From Pirellula staleyi DSM 6068 (GTDB taxonomy: Bacteria > Planctomycetota > Planctomycetia > Pirellulales > Pirellulaceae): a DNA stretch of 64,000 bases. Location of the stretch: NCBI GenBank assembly GCA_945875845.1, contig CAMCMB010000007.1, positions 78,807 to 142,806 of the forward strand, given 5' to 3'. The notes beneath the pieces are model-generated. The model worked only from the letters and a program-made list of their open reading frames with translations. It was not told where the DNA came from and searched no databases. A program made the translations under genes and the position numbers. The first letter of the stretch is position 1. The number at the start of each line of letters is the position of its first letter. Shown piece by piece: positions 46,149 through 54,824 of the stretch.

Positions 46149-47246
46149 ATGACTACCACGGTAGCCCACGACACGTCAGCAAACCATCAAGTTGAAGGCC
46201 ATGAACATCCCTCATGGTTGGCACACCATTTCGATGATGAACAGCAGCAATTTGACGCGGGTAAGATGGGGATGTGGCTGTTCCTAGTTACCGAAGTTCT
46301 ATTCTTCAGTGGAATGTTTTGCGCGTACGCCCTTTACAGGAACCGCAACCCTGAGGTGTTCGAGTTTTGCTCTCGGTTTCTAAACGAAAAGCTTGGAGCC
46401 ATAAATACTGGTGTCTTGCTTTTTAGTTCGCTGACGATGGCATGGGCGGTTCGATCCTCGCAATTGAGAGAGACGAAAACACTGATCGGGATGCTCGGTG
46501 CGACTTTAGGTTGCGCCGCAATTTTCTTAGGGGTGAAAGCGGTTGAGTACAGCCACAAATGGGGTCTGGGTCTCTTTCCAGGTAAGTTTTTTCAGTCGCA
46601 GTTAGAGCATCCTGTCCATACCGACAACAACTACCTTTGGAATTTGTCCATAGTACCAATGATTTTGCTGGTTTGCTTTGCTCTTTACTACGCGTATGGT
46701 GTGATCATTGCGAGCAAGTTTCATCAACGAGTTGCGGGTCCTCTTGTCATTGCAGCCTTATGTTTTTTTGGCGGTGTGGGACTTGGAACGTTTTTGGAAT
46801 CGGAAGAACACGAAGAGGGCAGTCCAGTAACGCACAACGCGACCGGCGAGCATGCCGCGCATGCTGATCATGATCATGAACATGATCATGCTCAAGAGCA
46901 CGCTGTGGCGGAGAGCGTCAAGCCAGCTATTAATTTCGTGGCGGTAGACTCAACCGGCATGCATGACGATGTTGCGGTTACGCCCGCCGAGCTTGTAACT
47001 CCGGTTTCCGCAGTGAACCAAAAAGGCATGGCAGGCCTATTTTTCAGTATCTACTATTGCATGACGGGTGTTCATGCGGTCCACATTCTCGGTGGAATGG
47101 CAGTCCTGACTTGGTTGATTGTGAAAGCCGCGAGATTTGAATTCCATTCCAAGTACTTTGGACCGGTGGACAATGTCGGTCTTTACTGGCACTTGGTTGA
47201 CTTCATCTGGATTTTCCTGTTTCCATTGCTTTACTTGATCACCTAG
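46149..47246 (+). CDS. ctaE: Cytochrome c oxidase subunit III with His-rich loop
   Basis: The 365-residue product has the COX III hallmarks KMGMWLFLVTEVLFFSGMFC, FLGVKAVEYSHKWGLGLFPG, YYCMTGVHAVHILGGMAVLT and the end YWHLVDFIWIFLFPLLYLIT. Between helices (about residues 220-305) is a long hydrophilic insertion with HAAHADHDHEHDHAQEHAV. The family is usually 190-270 residues, so the insertion explains the excess. A weak hairpin with T-rich tail lies in the gap before it (about 46085-46115). Confidence 0.93.
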   Translation: MTTTVAHDTSANHQVEGHEHPSWLAHHFDDEQQQFDAGKMGMWLFLVTEVLFFSGMFCAYALYRNRNPEVFEFCSRFLNEKLGAINTGVLLFSSLTMAWAVRSSQLRETKTLIGMLGATLGCAAIFLGVKAVEYSHKWGLGLFPGKFFQSQLEHPVHTDNNYLWNLSIVPMILLVCFALYYAYGVIIASKFHQRVAGPLVIAALCFFGGVGLGTFLESEEHEEGSPVTHNATGEHAAHADHDHEHDHAQEHAVAESVKPAINFVAVDSTGMHDDVAVTPAELVTPVSAVNQKGMAGLFFSIYYCMTGVHAVHILGGMAVLTWLIVKAARFEFHSKYFGPVDNVGLYWHLVDFIWIFLFPLLYLIT

Positions 47247-47310
47247 ACATCCAGTCCGCCGGGGTCATCGGCAGTCATTCATTTCCTCAACTCAATTAGC
47301 CTCAAATACT

Positions 47311-47727
47311 ATGTCAGCTTCTTCAGTACAACATTCGGACGATGGACATGCTCATGGACATGGACATGGACATGACGGGGAATTTTCCCACCCGATGCCG
47401 ATTTGGATGCTGCTCGCTGTTTTCTTTGCGCTGCTGATTTTGACATGCTTGACGGTCTACCAGTCGCAATTCGATTTGGGGAATATGGAAATTTGGGCGT
47501 CGTTGACGATAGCAACCGTCAAGGCTGGTTTGGTGATTGCTTTTTTCATGCACTTGCTTTGGGACAAGCCGCTCAACATGATCATCATTTTGGGAAGCTT
47601 GATTTTCGTCGCTTTGTTCCTCGGGTTTACGATGATGGATGCGGATGGTTATCGTGAAAACCTGATCATGAACGAAACGCTTCAAGAGTCGCAACCGCCG
47701 GCCGTGAATGTTGCTGTCAGCAAGTAG
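47311..47727 (+). CDS. ctaF: Cytochrome c oxidase subunit IV (prokaryotic type)
   Basis: The 138-residue product has a His-rich N-terminus (DGHAHGHGHGHDG), then three helices, with KAGLVIAFFMHLLWDKPLNM, a clear COX4_pro motif (K...FFMHL). It would complete a four-subunit caa3 oxidase. The thiS gene starts 15 bases after its stop. Confidence 0.9.
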   Translation: MSASSVQHSDDGHAHGHGHGHDGEFSHPMPIWMLLAVFFALLILTCLTVYQSQFDLGNMEIWASLTIATVKAGLVIAFFMHLLWDKPLNMIIILGSLIFVALFLGFTMMDADGYRENLIMNETLQESQPPAVNVAVSK

Positions 47728-47741
47728 CAAGTGTTTCTCGC

Positions 47742-47945
47742 ATGTTTACCATTGAATTCAACGGCCAATCTCGCGAGGTGAACGAGGAGCACACTGTTGC
47801 AGACTTGCTTCGCGAGACACGCGTTGAGGCCAGGTTTTGCGCGGTGGAAATCAATTTGGAGATTTTGCCAAAAGACCAATACGCCACGAGGCGGTTTTGC
47901 GACGGCGACCAAATCGAAATTGTGACTTTGGTCGGTGGTGGTTGA
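47742..47945 (+). CDS. thiS: Sulfur carrier protein ThiS
   Basis: The 67-residue product [20 protein letters not shown] is a ubiquitin-like ThiS of normal length with the terminal di-glycine (VTLVGGG) required for thiocarboxylation. It carries sulfur to thiazole synthase. It directly follows ctaF without a terminator, and thiG follows at once. Confidence 0.93.
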   Translation: MFTIEFNGQSREVNEEHTVADLLRETRVEARFCAVEINLEILPKDQYATRRFCDGDQIEIVTLVGGG

Positions 47946-47946
47946 C

Positions 47947-48801
47947 ATGACAACTGCACCTGCATCGAGCACTTCTACCGAGTCGGATGCGAAATTAAAA
48001 ATAGGCAATCACATCCTTGGTAGTCGTCTTATTGTTGGAACGGGTAAGTACGACACGATGGAGTTGATGAAGGATTCGCTCGAAGCCAGTGGATCCGATT
48101 GCGTTACGGTGGCTGTTCGCCGTGAAAAGCTCTACGATCGCGAAGGAAAAAACCTGCTCGACTTTGTCGATTTGGATCGGTATGTTCTCTTGCCCAACAC
48201 CGCGGGTTGCTACAACGCGACCGATGCCGTGCGGGTAGCCAGGATGGGCAGGGAAATTTTGCGATCACTTGAAAACCCAGGTGCGGACTGGGTCAAGCTC
48301 GAGGTGCTGGGCGACACTAAAACGTTGCTTCCTGATCCTTTGGCCACGCTTGAGGCCTGCAAGCGGCTGGTCGACGAGGGCTTCCACGTTCTGTGCTACA
48401 CGAGCGATGATCCGATCATGGCGGTACGACTTAAGGCAGCCGGTGCAGTCAGCGTAATGCCGGCGGGTTCGCCGATAGGAAGTGGTCAAGGGATACTGAA
48501 CCCCAACAACCTTCGCATAATTCTGGAGTATCTGAAGAGCGACGATCCAAATTACCCCGTGATTGTCGATGCTGGAGTTGGCACAGCGAGCGACGTCTCA
48601 GTGGCGTTCGAATTGGGGGCAGACGGAGTTCTCCTCAACACTGCCATCGCTCAAGCACGCAGTCCGGTTGCAATGGCCTCTGCCATGAAACACGCAACCA
48701 TCGCGGGCAGATTGGCTTACCAGGCGGGCAGGATTCCGCGTAAACTGTACGCAACGGCCAGTAGTCCCGAGGAAGGGCTATTTACTTCTCGGCCTCGGTA
48801 G
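47947..48801 (+). CDS. thiG: Thiazole synthase ThiG
   Basis: The start at 47947 (TTGACATG after the thiS stop) gives [14 protein letters not shown] before the core. The family core begins [20 protein letters not shown] and has [48 protein letters not shown] with the Schiff-base Lys, and [20 protein letters not shown]. About 284 residues. It makes the thiazole phosphate of thiamine with ThiS, dehydroglycine and DXP. Other thi genes are not in the window. Confidence 0.95.
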   Translation: MTTAPASSTSTESDAKLKIGNHILGSRLIVGTGKYDTMELMKDSLEASGSDCVTVAVRREKLYDREGKNLLDFVDLDRYVLLPNTAGCYNATDAVRVARMGREILRSLENPGADWVKLEVLGDTKTLLPDPLATLEACKRLVDEGFHVLCYTSDDPIMAVRLKAAGAVSVMPAGSPIGSGQGILNPNNLRIILEYLKSDDPNYPVIVDAGVGTASDVSVAFELGADGVLLNTAIAQARSPVAMASAMKHATIAGRLAYQAGRIPRKLYATASSPEEGLFTSRPR

Positions 48802-48832
48802 AACCCTACGCTTCGAACAAGGATTTTATTCG

Positions 48833-50221
48833 GTGATAGCTGAGCAACGTTACGACGTGGTGGTGATCGGAACGGGACCTGGCGGTGAGGGAGCAGCCAT
48901 GCAGTCCGCCAAAGAAGGGCGTCGGGTTGCAGTCATCGAAGCCTACGACAAAATAGGTGGCGGCTGCACTCATTGGGGCACGATCCCTAGCAAGGCACTT
49001 CGATTTTCCATCTATAGCGTCATGGAGGCCATGAACAATCCAATCGTACGCGAGCTTGGGGTCAGTCTGAATCCGACTTTCGCTCAGTTGCGATCCAGCA
49101 GCAAAGCGATCATCTCAAAACAAGTATCGATGCGGCAAACGTTTTACGAACGCAATAATGTCCCTGTCATTCGCGGGAAGGCAAAATTTGTGGATGCCAA
49201 CACGGTTGAAATCGATGCCGACACTCGAATCCGAGGCGACCACATAGTGATCGCTACAGGTTCAAGACCCTTTCGCCCTGAGGGTGTTGATTTTTCGCAT
49301 CCACGGGTGTTCGACAGCGATACGATTTTGGATCTGTCGTTCAAACCTCAATCGATCACCATTTACGGGGCTGGAGTGATCGGCTGCGAGTATGCCTCGA
49401 TGTTCCGGAACCTCGGCATCAAGGTTAACCTCGTCAATACGCGCGCCAAACTCTTGGAGTTTTTGGACGATGAAATCATCGACGCACTGAGTTATCAGAT
49501 GAGGGACTCCGGCGTGATACTCCGTCACAATGAGACCTTTAAAAAAATTGAACCTCACGAAGATGGTGTGGTTTTATTTTTGGAGAGCGGCAAGCAAGTC
49601 AAAACAGACATACTGCTTTGGGCCAACGGTCGTTCAGGAAACACAGATTATTTGAATTTGAGCGCTATCGGAGTGCAAGCGAACGCACGAGGAATTATCC
49701 AGGTCAATGAGTACTTCCAAACATCGTGTCCCAACGTTTATGCGGTGGGAGATGTGATTGGGTTTCCGTCGCTGGCGAGCGCCGCTTATATGCATGGTCG
49801 GGCCGCATCGCAACATATCGGCGGTGCCACGGATGGGATTATGAAGTTGACCGACATTCCGACTGGGATCTACACCAGCCCGGAAATCAGTTCGATCGGC
49901 AAGTCTGAGCGAGAACTTACTGAGGCCAAGATCCCTTACGAAGTCGGTCATTCGCAATTCAAGAGTCTTGCTCGGGCTCAAATCACAGGACGGGCGATTG
50001 GAGTGCTCAAGTTGTTATTCCATCGCGAGACGCTTGAGATTTTGGGGGTTCATTGTTTTGGTCCGAACGCATCGGAAATTGTGCACATTGGACAAGCGAT
50101 CATGAAGCAGCCTCCCCCGCTCAATACCTTGGAGTACTTCATCAACACGACGTTCAATTATCCGACGATGGCAGAAGCGTATCGGGTCGCTGCATTGAAC
50201 GGTTACAACCGATTGTTCTAG
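48833..50221 (+). CDS. sthA: Soluble (Si-specific) pyridine nucleotide transhydrogenase
   Basis: The GTG start gives [20 protein letters not shown], the FAD-binding Rossmann motif. The active-site region reads [16 protein letters not shown]: the second cysteine of the disulfide reductase family is replaced by Thr, as expected for SthA, so it is not a lipoamide dehydrogenase. A second Rossmann motif ([16 protein letters not shown]) binds NAD(P), and [20 protein letters not shown] is the second FAD motif. At 462 residues it has the usual length. It balances NADPH and NADH. It follows thiG by 31 bases and may be in the same transcript. Confidence 0.93.
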   Translation: MIAEQRYDVVVIGTGPGGEGAAMQSAKEGRRVAVIEAYDKIGGGCTHWGTIPSKALRFSIYSVMEAMNNPIVRELGVSLNPTFAQLRSSSKAIISKQVSMRQTFYERNNVPVIRGKAKFVDANTVEIDADTRIRGDHIVIATGSRPFRPEGVDFSHPRVFDSDTILDLSFKPQSITIYGAGVIGCEYASMFRNLGIKVNLVNTRAKLLEFLDDEIIDALSYQMRDSGVILRHNETFKKIEPHEDGVVLFLESGKQVKTDILLWANGRSGNTDYLNLSAIGVQANARGIIQVNEYFQTSCPNVYAVGDVIGFPSLASAAYMHGRAASQHIGGATDGIMKLTDIPTGIYTSPEISSIGKSERELTEAKIPYEVGHSQFKSLARAQITGRAIGVLKLLFHRETLEILGVHCFGPNASEIVHIGQAIMKQPPPLNTLEYFINTTFNYPTMAEAYRVAALNGYNRLF

Positions 50222-50260
50222 TTGGAAGTTGCATAAGCAATGCGTAACCGACTCGTTGAT

Positions 50261-50406
50261 CGGAAGGGTGAGGCCATCCCTCTAAACATGTTTTCCTCGA
50301 ATTTGCCCAATCCATTCCTTGCTTGCTTGGGAGGGTGAGGCTCCTGCCGAACCATTGCGTCGTAAGCTCGGCAGGAGCCTCGCCCTCCCGATGGTTTCCA
50401 ATGCAA
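50261..50406. repeat. Repeat family B, copy 3 (truncated)
   Basis: The left outer arm and the inner palindrome (GGGAGGGTGAGGCTCCTGCC facing GGCAGGAGCCTCGCCCTCCC) are present in the orientation of copy 2, but the right outer arm is missing after CCAATGCA. The spacer has a small GCTT duplication. Confidence 0.8.
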
Positions 50407-50446
50407 AAAATGGCAAGCCAAAGTGGCTTGCCATTTGAATTTTTTA
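50405..50446. terminator. Bidirectional terminator between sthA and the RRM gene
   Basis: AAATGGCAAGCC and GGCTTGCCATTT form a 12-bp stem with AAAAAA before and TTTTTT shortly after, so it can act on both strands: it would end the convergent RRM gene and sthA. Confidence 0.8.
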
Positions 50447-50465
50447 TGTTGTAGAGCGTTCAGGC

Positions 50466-50831
50466 TTAACGTCGTCCGCTGTAACCACCACGGTCTCCAC
50501 CGCGATCGCCACCTCGTCCGCCACCACCACCTCCGCCGCCACCACCGCCTCGATAGCCGCCACCACCGCCGCCGCCGCCTTCTTCGCGTGGACGAGCTTC
50601 GTTGACGGTCAACCTGCGACCATCAAACTCTTTTTCATGAAGACCGTTGATCGCATCGCGAGCACCGTTTTCATCTGCCATTTCAACGAAACCAAAACCT
50701 TTGCTTCGACCGGTGTCACGGTCTTGGATGACTTGAGCGCTGCGTACTGCACCGAACTCTGCAAACATCTCTTCCAAGCTTTGGTTGGTAACTCCATAGG
50801 AGAGATTACCGACGTAAAGTTTCTTACCCAA
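50466..50831 (-). CDS. Glycine-rich RRM RNA-binding protein
   Basis: The 121-residue product is a single RRM with RNP2 LYVGNLSYGV near residue 4 and RNP1 KGFGFVEMAD near 44, followed by a 35-residue Gly/Arg-rich tail with GGDRGGDRGGYSGRR. This is the layout of bacterial and cyanobacterial Rbp proteins, often cold-induced. It binds single-stranded RNA in the cytoplasm. A gap of about 370 bases lies upstream (50832-51200), enough for a long 5' leader; apart from a half copy of repeat C nothing is identifiable there. Confidence 0.92.
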   Translation of the reverse strand: MGKKLYVGNLSYGVTNQSLEEMFAEFGAVRSAQVIQDRDTGRSKGFGFVEMADENGARDAINGLHEKEFDGRRLTVNEARPREEGGGGGGGGYRGGGGGGGGGGGRGGDRGGDRGGYSGRR

Positions 50832-51157
50832 AATCCAAAACTCCCAAAAAAACTGATACTAACGTTGCTGCTTGGCTCGCCGAAAAAGACGGGTCTTATG
50901 CGCAACCCTGGCGATTGAGTCAGAAGAACAAACCGATTCCAACGGAATCTAACGCAGCTCGATCTACAACTTCACCGTCTTACAATGTAGCGAAATTGCA
51001 AGCTCCGCGACATACCATTTCTCGAAAACTCCGCAGCATTAGCCCAGTTTGTTGATTTATTTCCAAAACGGGGAACAGTAAGTGCTATTAAGGGTCGAAT
51101 TGGCTTCCTTGCGGACAAATCCGGACCTCAGGCGAGCGGCAAATGGTATTTACCTGA

Positions 51158-51187
51158 TAGCGGAACGGCGCGAGCCGTCCGGTGAGT
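51158..51187. repeat. Half copy of repeat family C
   Basis: TAGCGGAACGGCGCGAGCCG followed by TCCGGTGA matches the inner arm of the 135-bp element in hsdR (15407-15435) with few changes. The other arm and the ATGGCACTCACTTT ends are missing, so it is a remnant. Confidence 0.65.
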
Positions 51188-51200
51188 CCAAAGACGCGTT

Positions 51201-51908
51201 TCACCAGCGACTTCGGAGCATCTCAACCCACTGTACGGCTGTGTGCGGAACGTCTTTCGCTCGATATCCGAAGCGTTTCATTAGCCCTTCGTCGTTGTAG
51301 GCTAGGAAACAAAGCAAAGCCAAAAAACTGTAGCTAAATACATTTGCAAGTCGATTTTGGCTCCAAAACTTAAGTGCCGTTCCGAAACTACTTTTGTACA
51401 CGTATCGCCCACGCCGAAATTCGACCGACCAAATTTCATCGAGCAAAATATGCGACATAAACCCAACGAAGATGGCTATTGTCTTGAATAGTCGCAAATT
51501 CATGTCATCACAGGAACATGCCAAAAACGCAAATAAGCAGGCGGTTACTCCTGCGGGAATGCTATGCCACATTCCGCGATGCACGGTATAACGTCGGAAG
51601 AACTCCGCAATGCCAAACCGTAAAAAAAAATAGACTCCGATCGTGACGACAAGCATCGTTTCGTGGCTGCACCCCATGCGATGAAGACGATCGACCATCA
51701 ACATTGGCACAAACGCAGACGAAAAAGCAACGGCTTCACGCAACGGTATCCCTGAATCGCTGTCCAGATCGGGAAGCATTCCGCTCACGCTGCAAAAAGC
51801 TCCTCCGATGGCACAACTTTCCCACGAAAGTCCAGCTTGGAAGCCTCCGGCACCGTACAGTACGCCCGCAAGTGTGCTTACGGTAATGTGAGTATGAAAA
51901 TCAGCCAT
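51201..51908 (-). CDS. YdjM-like membrane-bound metal-dependent hydrolase
   Basis: The start at 51908 gives MADFHTHITVSTLAGVLYGA, the expected N-terminus of the family with its His; an open frame continues to 52070 but the extra residues are not typical. The 235-residue product has GGAFCSVSGMLPDLDSDSGI with the Asp pair, RRYTVHRGMWHSIPAGVTAC and FVGFMSHILLDEIWSVEFRR with further metal ligands, and four or five helices. The family (YdjM/LexA-binding inner-membrane-associated hydrolase) is related to phospholipase-like enzymes. The substrate is unknown. It is divergent to cvpA. Confidence 0.85.
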   Translation of the reverse strand: MADFHTHITVSTLAGVLYGAGGFQAGLSWESCAIGGAFCSVSGMLPDLDSDSGIPLREAVAFSSAFVPMLMVDRLHRMGCSHETMLVVTIGVYFFLRFGIAEFFRRYTVHRGMWHSIPAGVTACLFAFLACSCDDMNLRLFKTIAIFVGFMSHILLDEIWSVEFRRGRYVYKSSFGTALKFWSQNRLANVFSYSFLALLCFLAYNDEGLMKRFGYRAKDVPHTAVQWVEMLRSRW

Positions 51909-52091
51909 GGTGGGAGATCTCGACAAAAACCGTCGTGAGAAGGACCCGGGATCGAAATGAACTGCCATAACATTTCTATCAATTCCGTAGTGGCCACGTC
52001 CACCCTCAAAAATTGCCATTCGCCCCAAACGGTTCTTGCCGCTATAGTCGACAGGAATGAAATAACCCAATCGTGATTTTTTGAAAAGGGA

Positions 52092-52961
52092 ATGCTAGCG
52101 ATGCAGGCTTACGATTTGATCATGTTGATCGTGTTGGCAGCGACCACCATCTTTGGTGCCATCAAGGGATTTGCATGGCAAATGGCCTCTCTCGCGTCGA
52201 TCGTGGTCAGCTACTTCATAGCCTATACCTTTCGAAATGATGTTGCCAAAATCATCAACGCACAACCGCCATGGAACTTATTTTTGGCCATGTTGTTGCT
52301 CTACTTCGGCTCAAGCCTTGTCATTTGGATGCTCTTCCGATTGGTGAGCACATCGATCGACAAGATTCGGCTCAAAGAGTTCGATCGGCATCTTGGTGCA
52401 GGATTTGGATTGCTCAAGGGGATGGTGCTATGTTTGATCATCACCATGTTTGCGATGACGCTTTTGGGTGCATCACAGCAACAGCGAATCGCCAATTCCA
52501 AGAGCGGACTCTACATTAGCCGTATCTTGGCTAACTCGGACGGGATTCTGCCGGCTGAAATCAAACAGATCGTAGGACCCTACATCGACAATGTGGAACA
52601 ACGCTTGCGTCAGAGCCAAAGCGGCCTGGGTGTACCTGCTGGCGATGGGCCTCTCGACGGATTTGGGAGAATGATACAAGAACGAGTGTCCCAATTTGGA
52701 AATGATGCTTTCAATGGTCAGCCACTACAGAACCCGGGCGGATTCCTAACCGGACAGAGTGGCGCCGCTCAAAATCAAGGTGGCGGATTCTTCGGAGCCG
52801 GGCAAGGGAACTCACCAGGTGCACCGGCCAATCCAATCTGGGGAGCCCCCAACAATGCTCAACCAAGTTGGCCCGCTGGCCCCGCTCAACCTCAGCCTGG
52901 GAGTGGCTGGCCAACCGGATTCCAAAACGGATCAGGCGGAAACGACGTCCTGCCGAGGTAA
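52092..52961 (+). CDS. CvpA family membrane protein
   Basis: The 289-residue product has four N-terminal helices with CvpA landmarks (YDLIMLIVLAATTIFGAIKG, FAWQMASLASIVVSYFIAYT, LKEFDRHLGAGFGLLKGMVL). The second half is a Gly/Pro/Gln-rich soluble tail (QNQGGGFFGAGQGNSPGAPA) without a recognised domain, longer than in the E. coli protein. CvpA family members act in envelope homeostasis and colicin V export; the role here is not known. MLAM leaves two possible start codons. Confidence 0.85.
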   Translation: MLAMQAYDLIMLIVLAATTIFGAIKGFAWQMASLASIVVSYFIAYTFRNDVAKIINAQPPWNLFLAMLLLYFGSSLVIWMLFRLVSTSIDKIRLKEFDRHLGAGFGLLKGMVLCLIITMFAMTLLGASQQQRIANSKSGLYISRILANSDGILPAEIKQIVGPYIDNVEQRLRQSQSGLGVPAGDGPLDGFGRMIQERVSQFGNDAFNGQPLQNPGGFLTGQSGAAQNQGGGFFGAGQGNSPGAPANPIWGAPNNAQPSWPAGPAQPQPGSGWPTGFQNGSGGNDVLPR

Positions 52962-53000
52962 GCCTTTCAAACATGTTTTGTTTTGGCTTGAAAAGGGAAG

Positions 53001-53025
53001 GCAAGACGGATTAGGATCGTCTTGC
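53001..53025. other. Hairpin between convergent genes
   Basis: GCAAGACG and CGTCTTGC form a stem between the cvpA stop and the HEAT-repeat gene stop. No T tract follows, so it is only a possible terminator. Confidence 0.45.
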
Positions 53026-53046
53026 AATTGTCGCGTTCAACGCAAA

Positions 53047-54813
53047 CTATTGGGAGTCCATGCGTTCCAAGGCCCATGTCGTGGCGAAGCCGATCGGATC
53101 ACCCGGTTCGTCGTTGACCACTAAAGCTTCCCGAGTCGTTCGGTCCGAAAGGAAACCCAAGGCTATCGTGGCTACCAAACGAACGCTCATCGCTTCAGGA
53201 AAAAGGTTGTTTTTATCCGCGATTCGAGCGCACAACTCCTTGGCCAAGACTTCATTTTTTTCGCCTTCCCACATTTTCCCAGCAGCCCAAGTACCCGTGA
53301 TTCGCGAGATCAATCCAAATGGCCCTTTCCTGGGAACATACAGCATCAACGTGGATTGAGCCGGAGTGTAGCGATGGACTCCAAGCCCCTCAAGGAGGTG
53401 GCCAATGCGCCGAAAATCGTATTCATTGATCGGTGGAGTCAAACGATCCGTGCTTTGCATCCGATTTGTCCAGTAATTAGCATGCTCGAGCATTTTTGCC
53501 AGAACGGGTTCCTCGGTTCCAAGATGGCTCAATGCCCAAGCTGCCGGCACAGAAACCTCAAAGCGTGGGTGATCGAGCAATTCCAAAATCCGAAACGCGT
53601 GCTGAGGCTGACGCAACTCAACGGCAAGCCGAATGCATTGTGCAATGGATCGCCAATCGTCTTTGGCCAGTTCTGGGCCAATAATATCCTTAACTCTTTG
53701 TTCGTGGACGTCCGATCTGTTGGCAAAAACGAGCAACTGCTCCCTTGCTACTTGGCGAAGATTTGAATTCGGATCGCTAAGTGCAGCTGACAGTATGGGT
53801 ATCGCATCCTCGTGGTCCGTTCGATTGACTTGCAGCAGACTGAGGCGACGAATTTCTGAGTCGTCGCGTTGAAAGAATTCGCGGGCTCTCCCTTGAGCTT
53901 TTTCGGGAAGCATGTCGCATATCCATCGATAGGCCGCTCGTTGCGCCAACAAGCTACCATGCTCTGCAACATCGGACACAAACTGCAGAGTCGCTTCGCT
54001 GTCCGTGCTATTCGATTGTCGTCCTAGAACGGATATCGCAAAAAGATCCGTATGCAATGCCGGTTTAGCTCTCAGAGATTGGGCCAAACCAAGTTGGCTG
54101 GAATGGCTCAATTCGCCTATAGCCTGGGCTGCAACGAGTCGCACCGTCGCGGACTGCGTGCCATCCATAACGAGAGAGGACAAATTCGCCAAATCGTCTT
54201 GTGTTCCAACCGAACCTAAGCCTGCACACGCCCGCGTGAGCTCTTGCTCCGTGCACTTTCGTTCGACCAATCGGTTTCGCCAAAGTTGCACCGCACAAGG
54301 TTGCTTCCAAGCTGTGAGTGCTTTTTCGATGGTCGGCAGTACCAAGCCATCTTGATTTCCAATATCCCACAATCGCTTGGCGTCTTCGGCACTACCAAGC
54401 TGACAAAGGGCCGAAACCAACTCCAACCGAACCGAGGATTCTGGTTCCCCTTTCTCCAAGCGTGCGATGAGGGCGCGGGACATTTTCAATTTGTCTAGCG
54501 ACGGATGCTCTCTAAAACGCAAAAGGGTTTGGGACGCAGCGAATCGAACTTCCGCCCGCGGCGACTCCAATCGACTCTCTAACGATTCGGGCAGTACGGT
54601 TCGTTGCTCAGGCCACCAGTCGATATCCAATTTCGGATCGAGTTCCCACATGTACTGAATTTTTATCGGCTCGGCTGCATGCAATTGCGGGTCCGTTTGC
54701 GAAATCAAGAACCCGAATGCGAGACGAGTCAGAGCGCACATGCCCATGCAGCGAAATGCAACCGCAATTCGGGATTGCGTGGTTGACAATAGGTTCCGAG
54801 AAAATCGCTTCAT
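53047..54813 (-). CDS. HEAT-repeat protein of the ABC operon
   Basis: The start at 54813 gives MKRFSRNLLSTTQSRIAVAF with a signal peptide or anchor (MGMCALTRLAFGFLISQT). The 588-residue product has at least six HEAT-like helical repeats, for example SPRAEVRFAASQTLLRFREH, SATVRLVAAQAIGELSHSSQ, LSDPNSNLRQVAREQLLVFA and LDHPRFEVSVPAAWALSHLG. Such repeats form protein-binding superhelices. The gene follows the ABC-2 permease by 11 bases, so it is very probably part of the same operon and may be a periplasmic or membrane-bound partner. No enzymatic domain is seen. Confidence 0.75.
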   Translation of the reverse strand: MKRFSRNLLSTTQSRIAVAFRCMGMCALTRLAFGFLISQTDPQLHAAEPIKIQYMWELDPKLDIDWWPEQRTVLPESLESRLESPRAEVRFAASQTLLRFREHPSLDKLKMSRALIARLEKGEPESSVRLELVSALCQLGSAEDAKRLWDIGNQDGLVLPTIEKALTAWKQPCAVQLWRNRLVERKCTEQELTRACAGLGSVGTQDDLANLSSLVMDGTQSATVRLVAAQAIGELSHSSQLGLAQSLRAKPALHTDLFAISVLGRQSNSTDSEATLQFVSDVAEHGSLLAQRAAYRWICDMLPEKAQGRAREFFQRDDSEIRRLSLLQVNRTDHEDAIPILSAALSDPNSNLRQVAREQLLVFANRSDVHEQRVKDIIGPELAKDDWRSIAQCIRLAVELRQPQHAFRILELLDHPRFEVSVPAAWALSHLGTEEPVLAKMLEHANYWTNRMQSTDRLTPPINEYDFRRIGHLLEGLGVHRYTPAQSTLMLYVPRKGPFGLISRITGTWAAGKMWEGEKNEVLAKELCARIADKNNLFPEAMSVRLVATIALGFLSDRTTREALVVNDEPGDPIGFATTWALERMDSQ

Positions 54814-54824
54814 GATTGCAAACA

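Noticed and set aside
47728..47741. A TPP riboswitch before thiS
   Set aside because: Only 14 bases separate ctaF and thiS, too short for one.
48950..49010. sthA product considered as lipoamide dehydrogenase
   Set aside because: The second active-site cysteine is replaced by Thr in [13 protein letters not shown], the SthA pattern.
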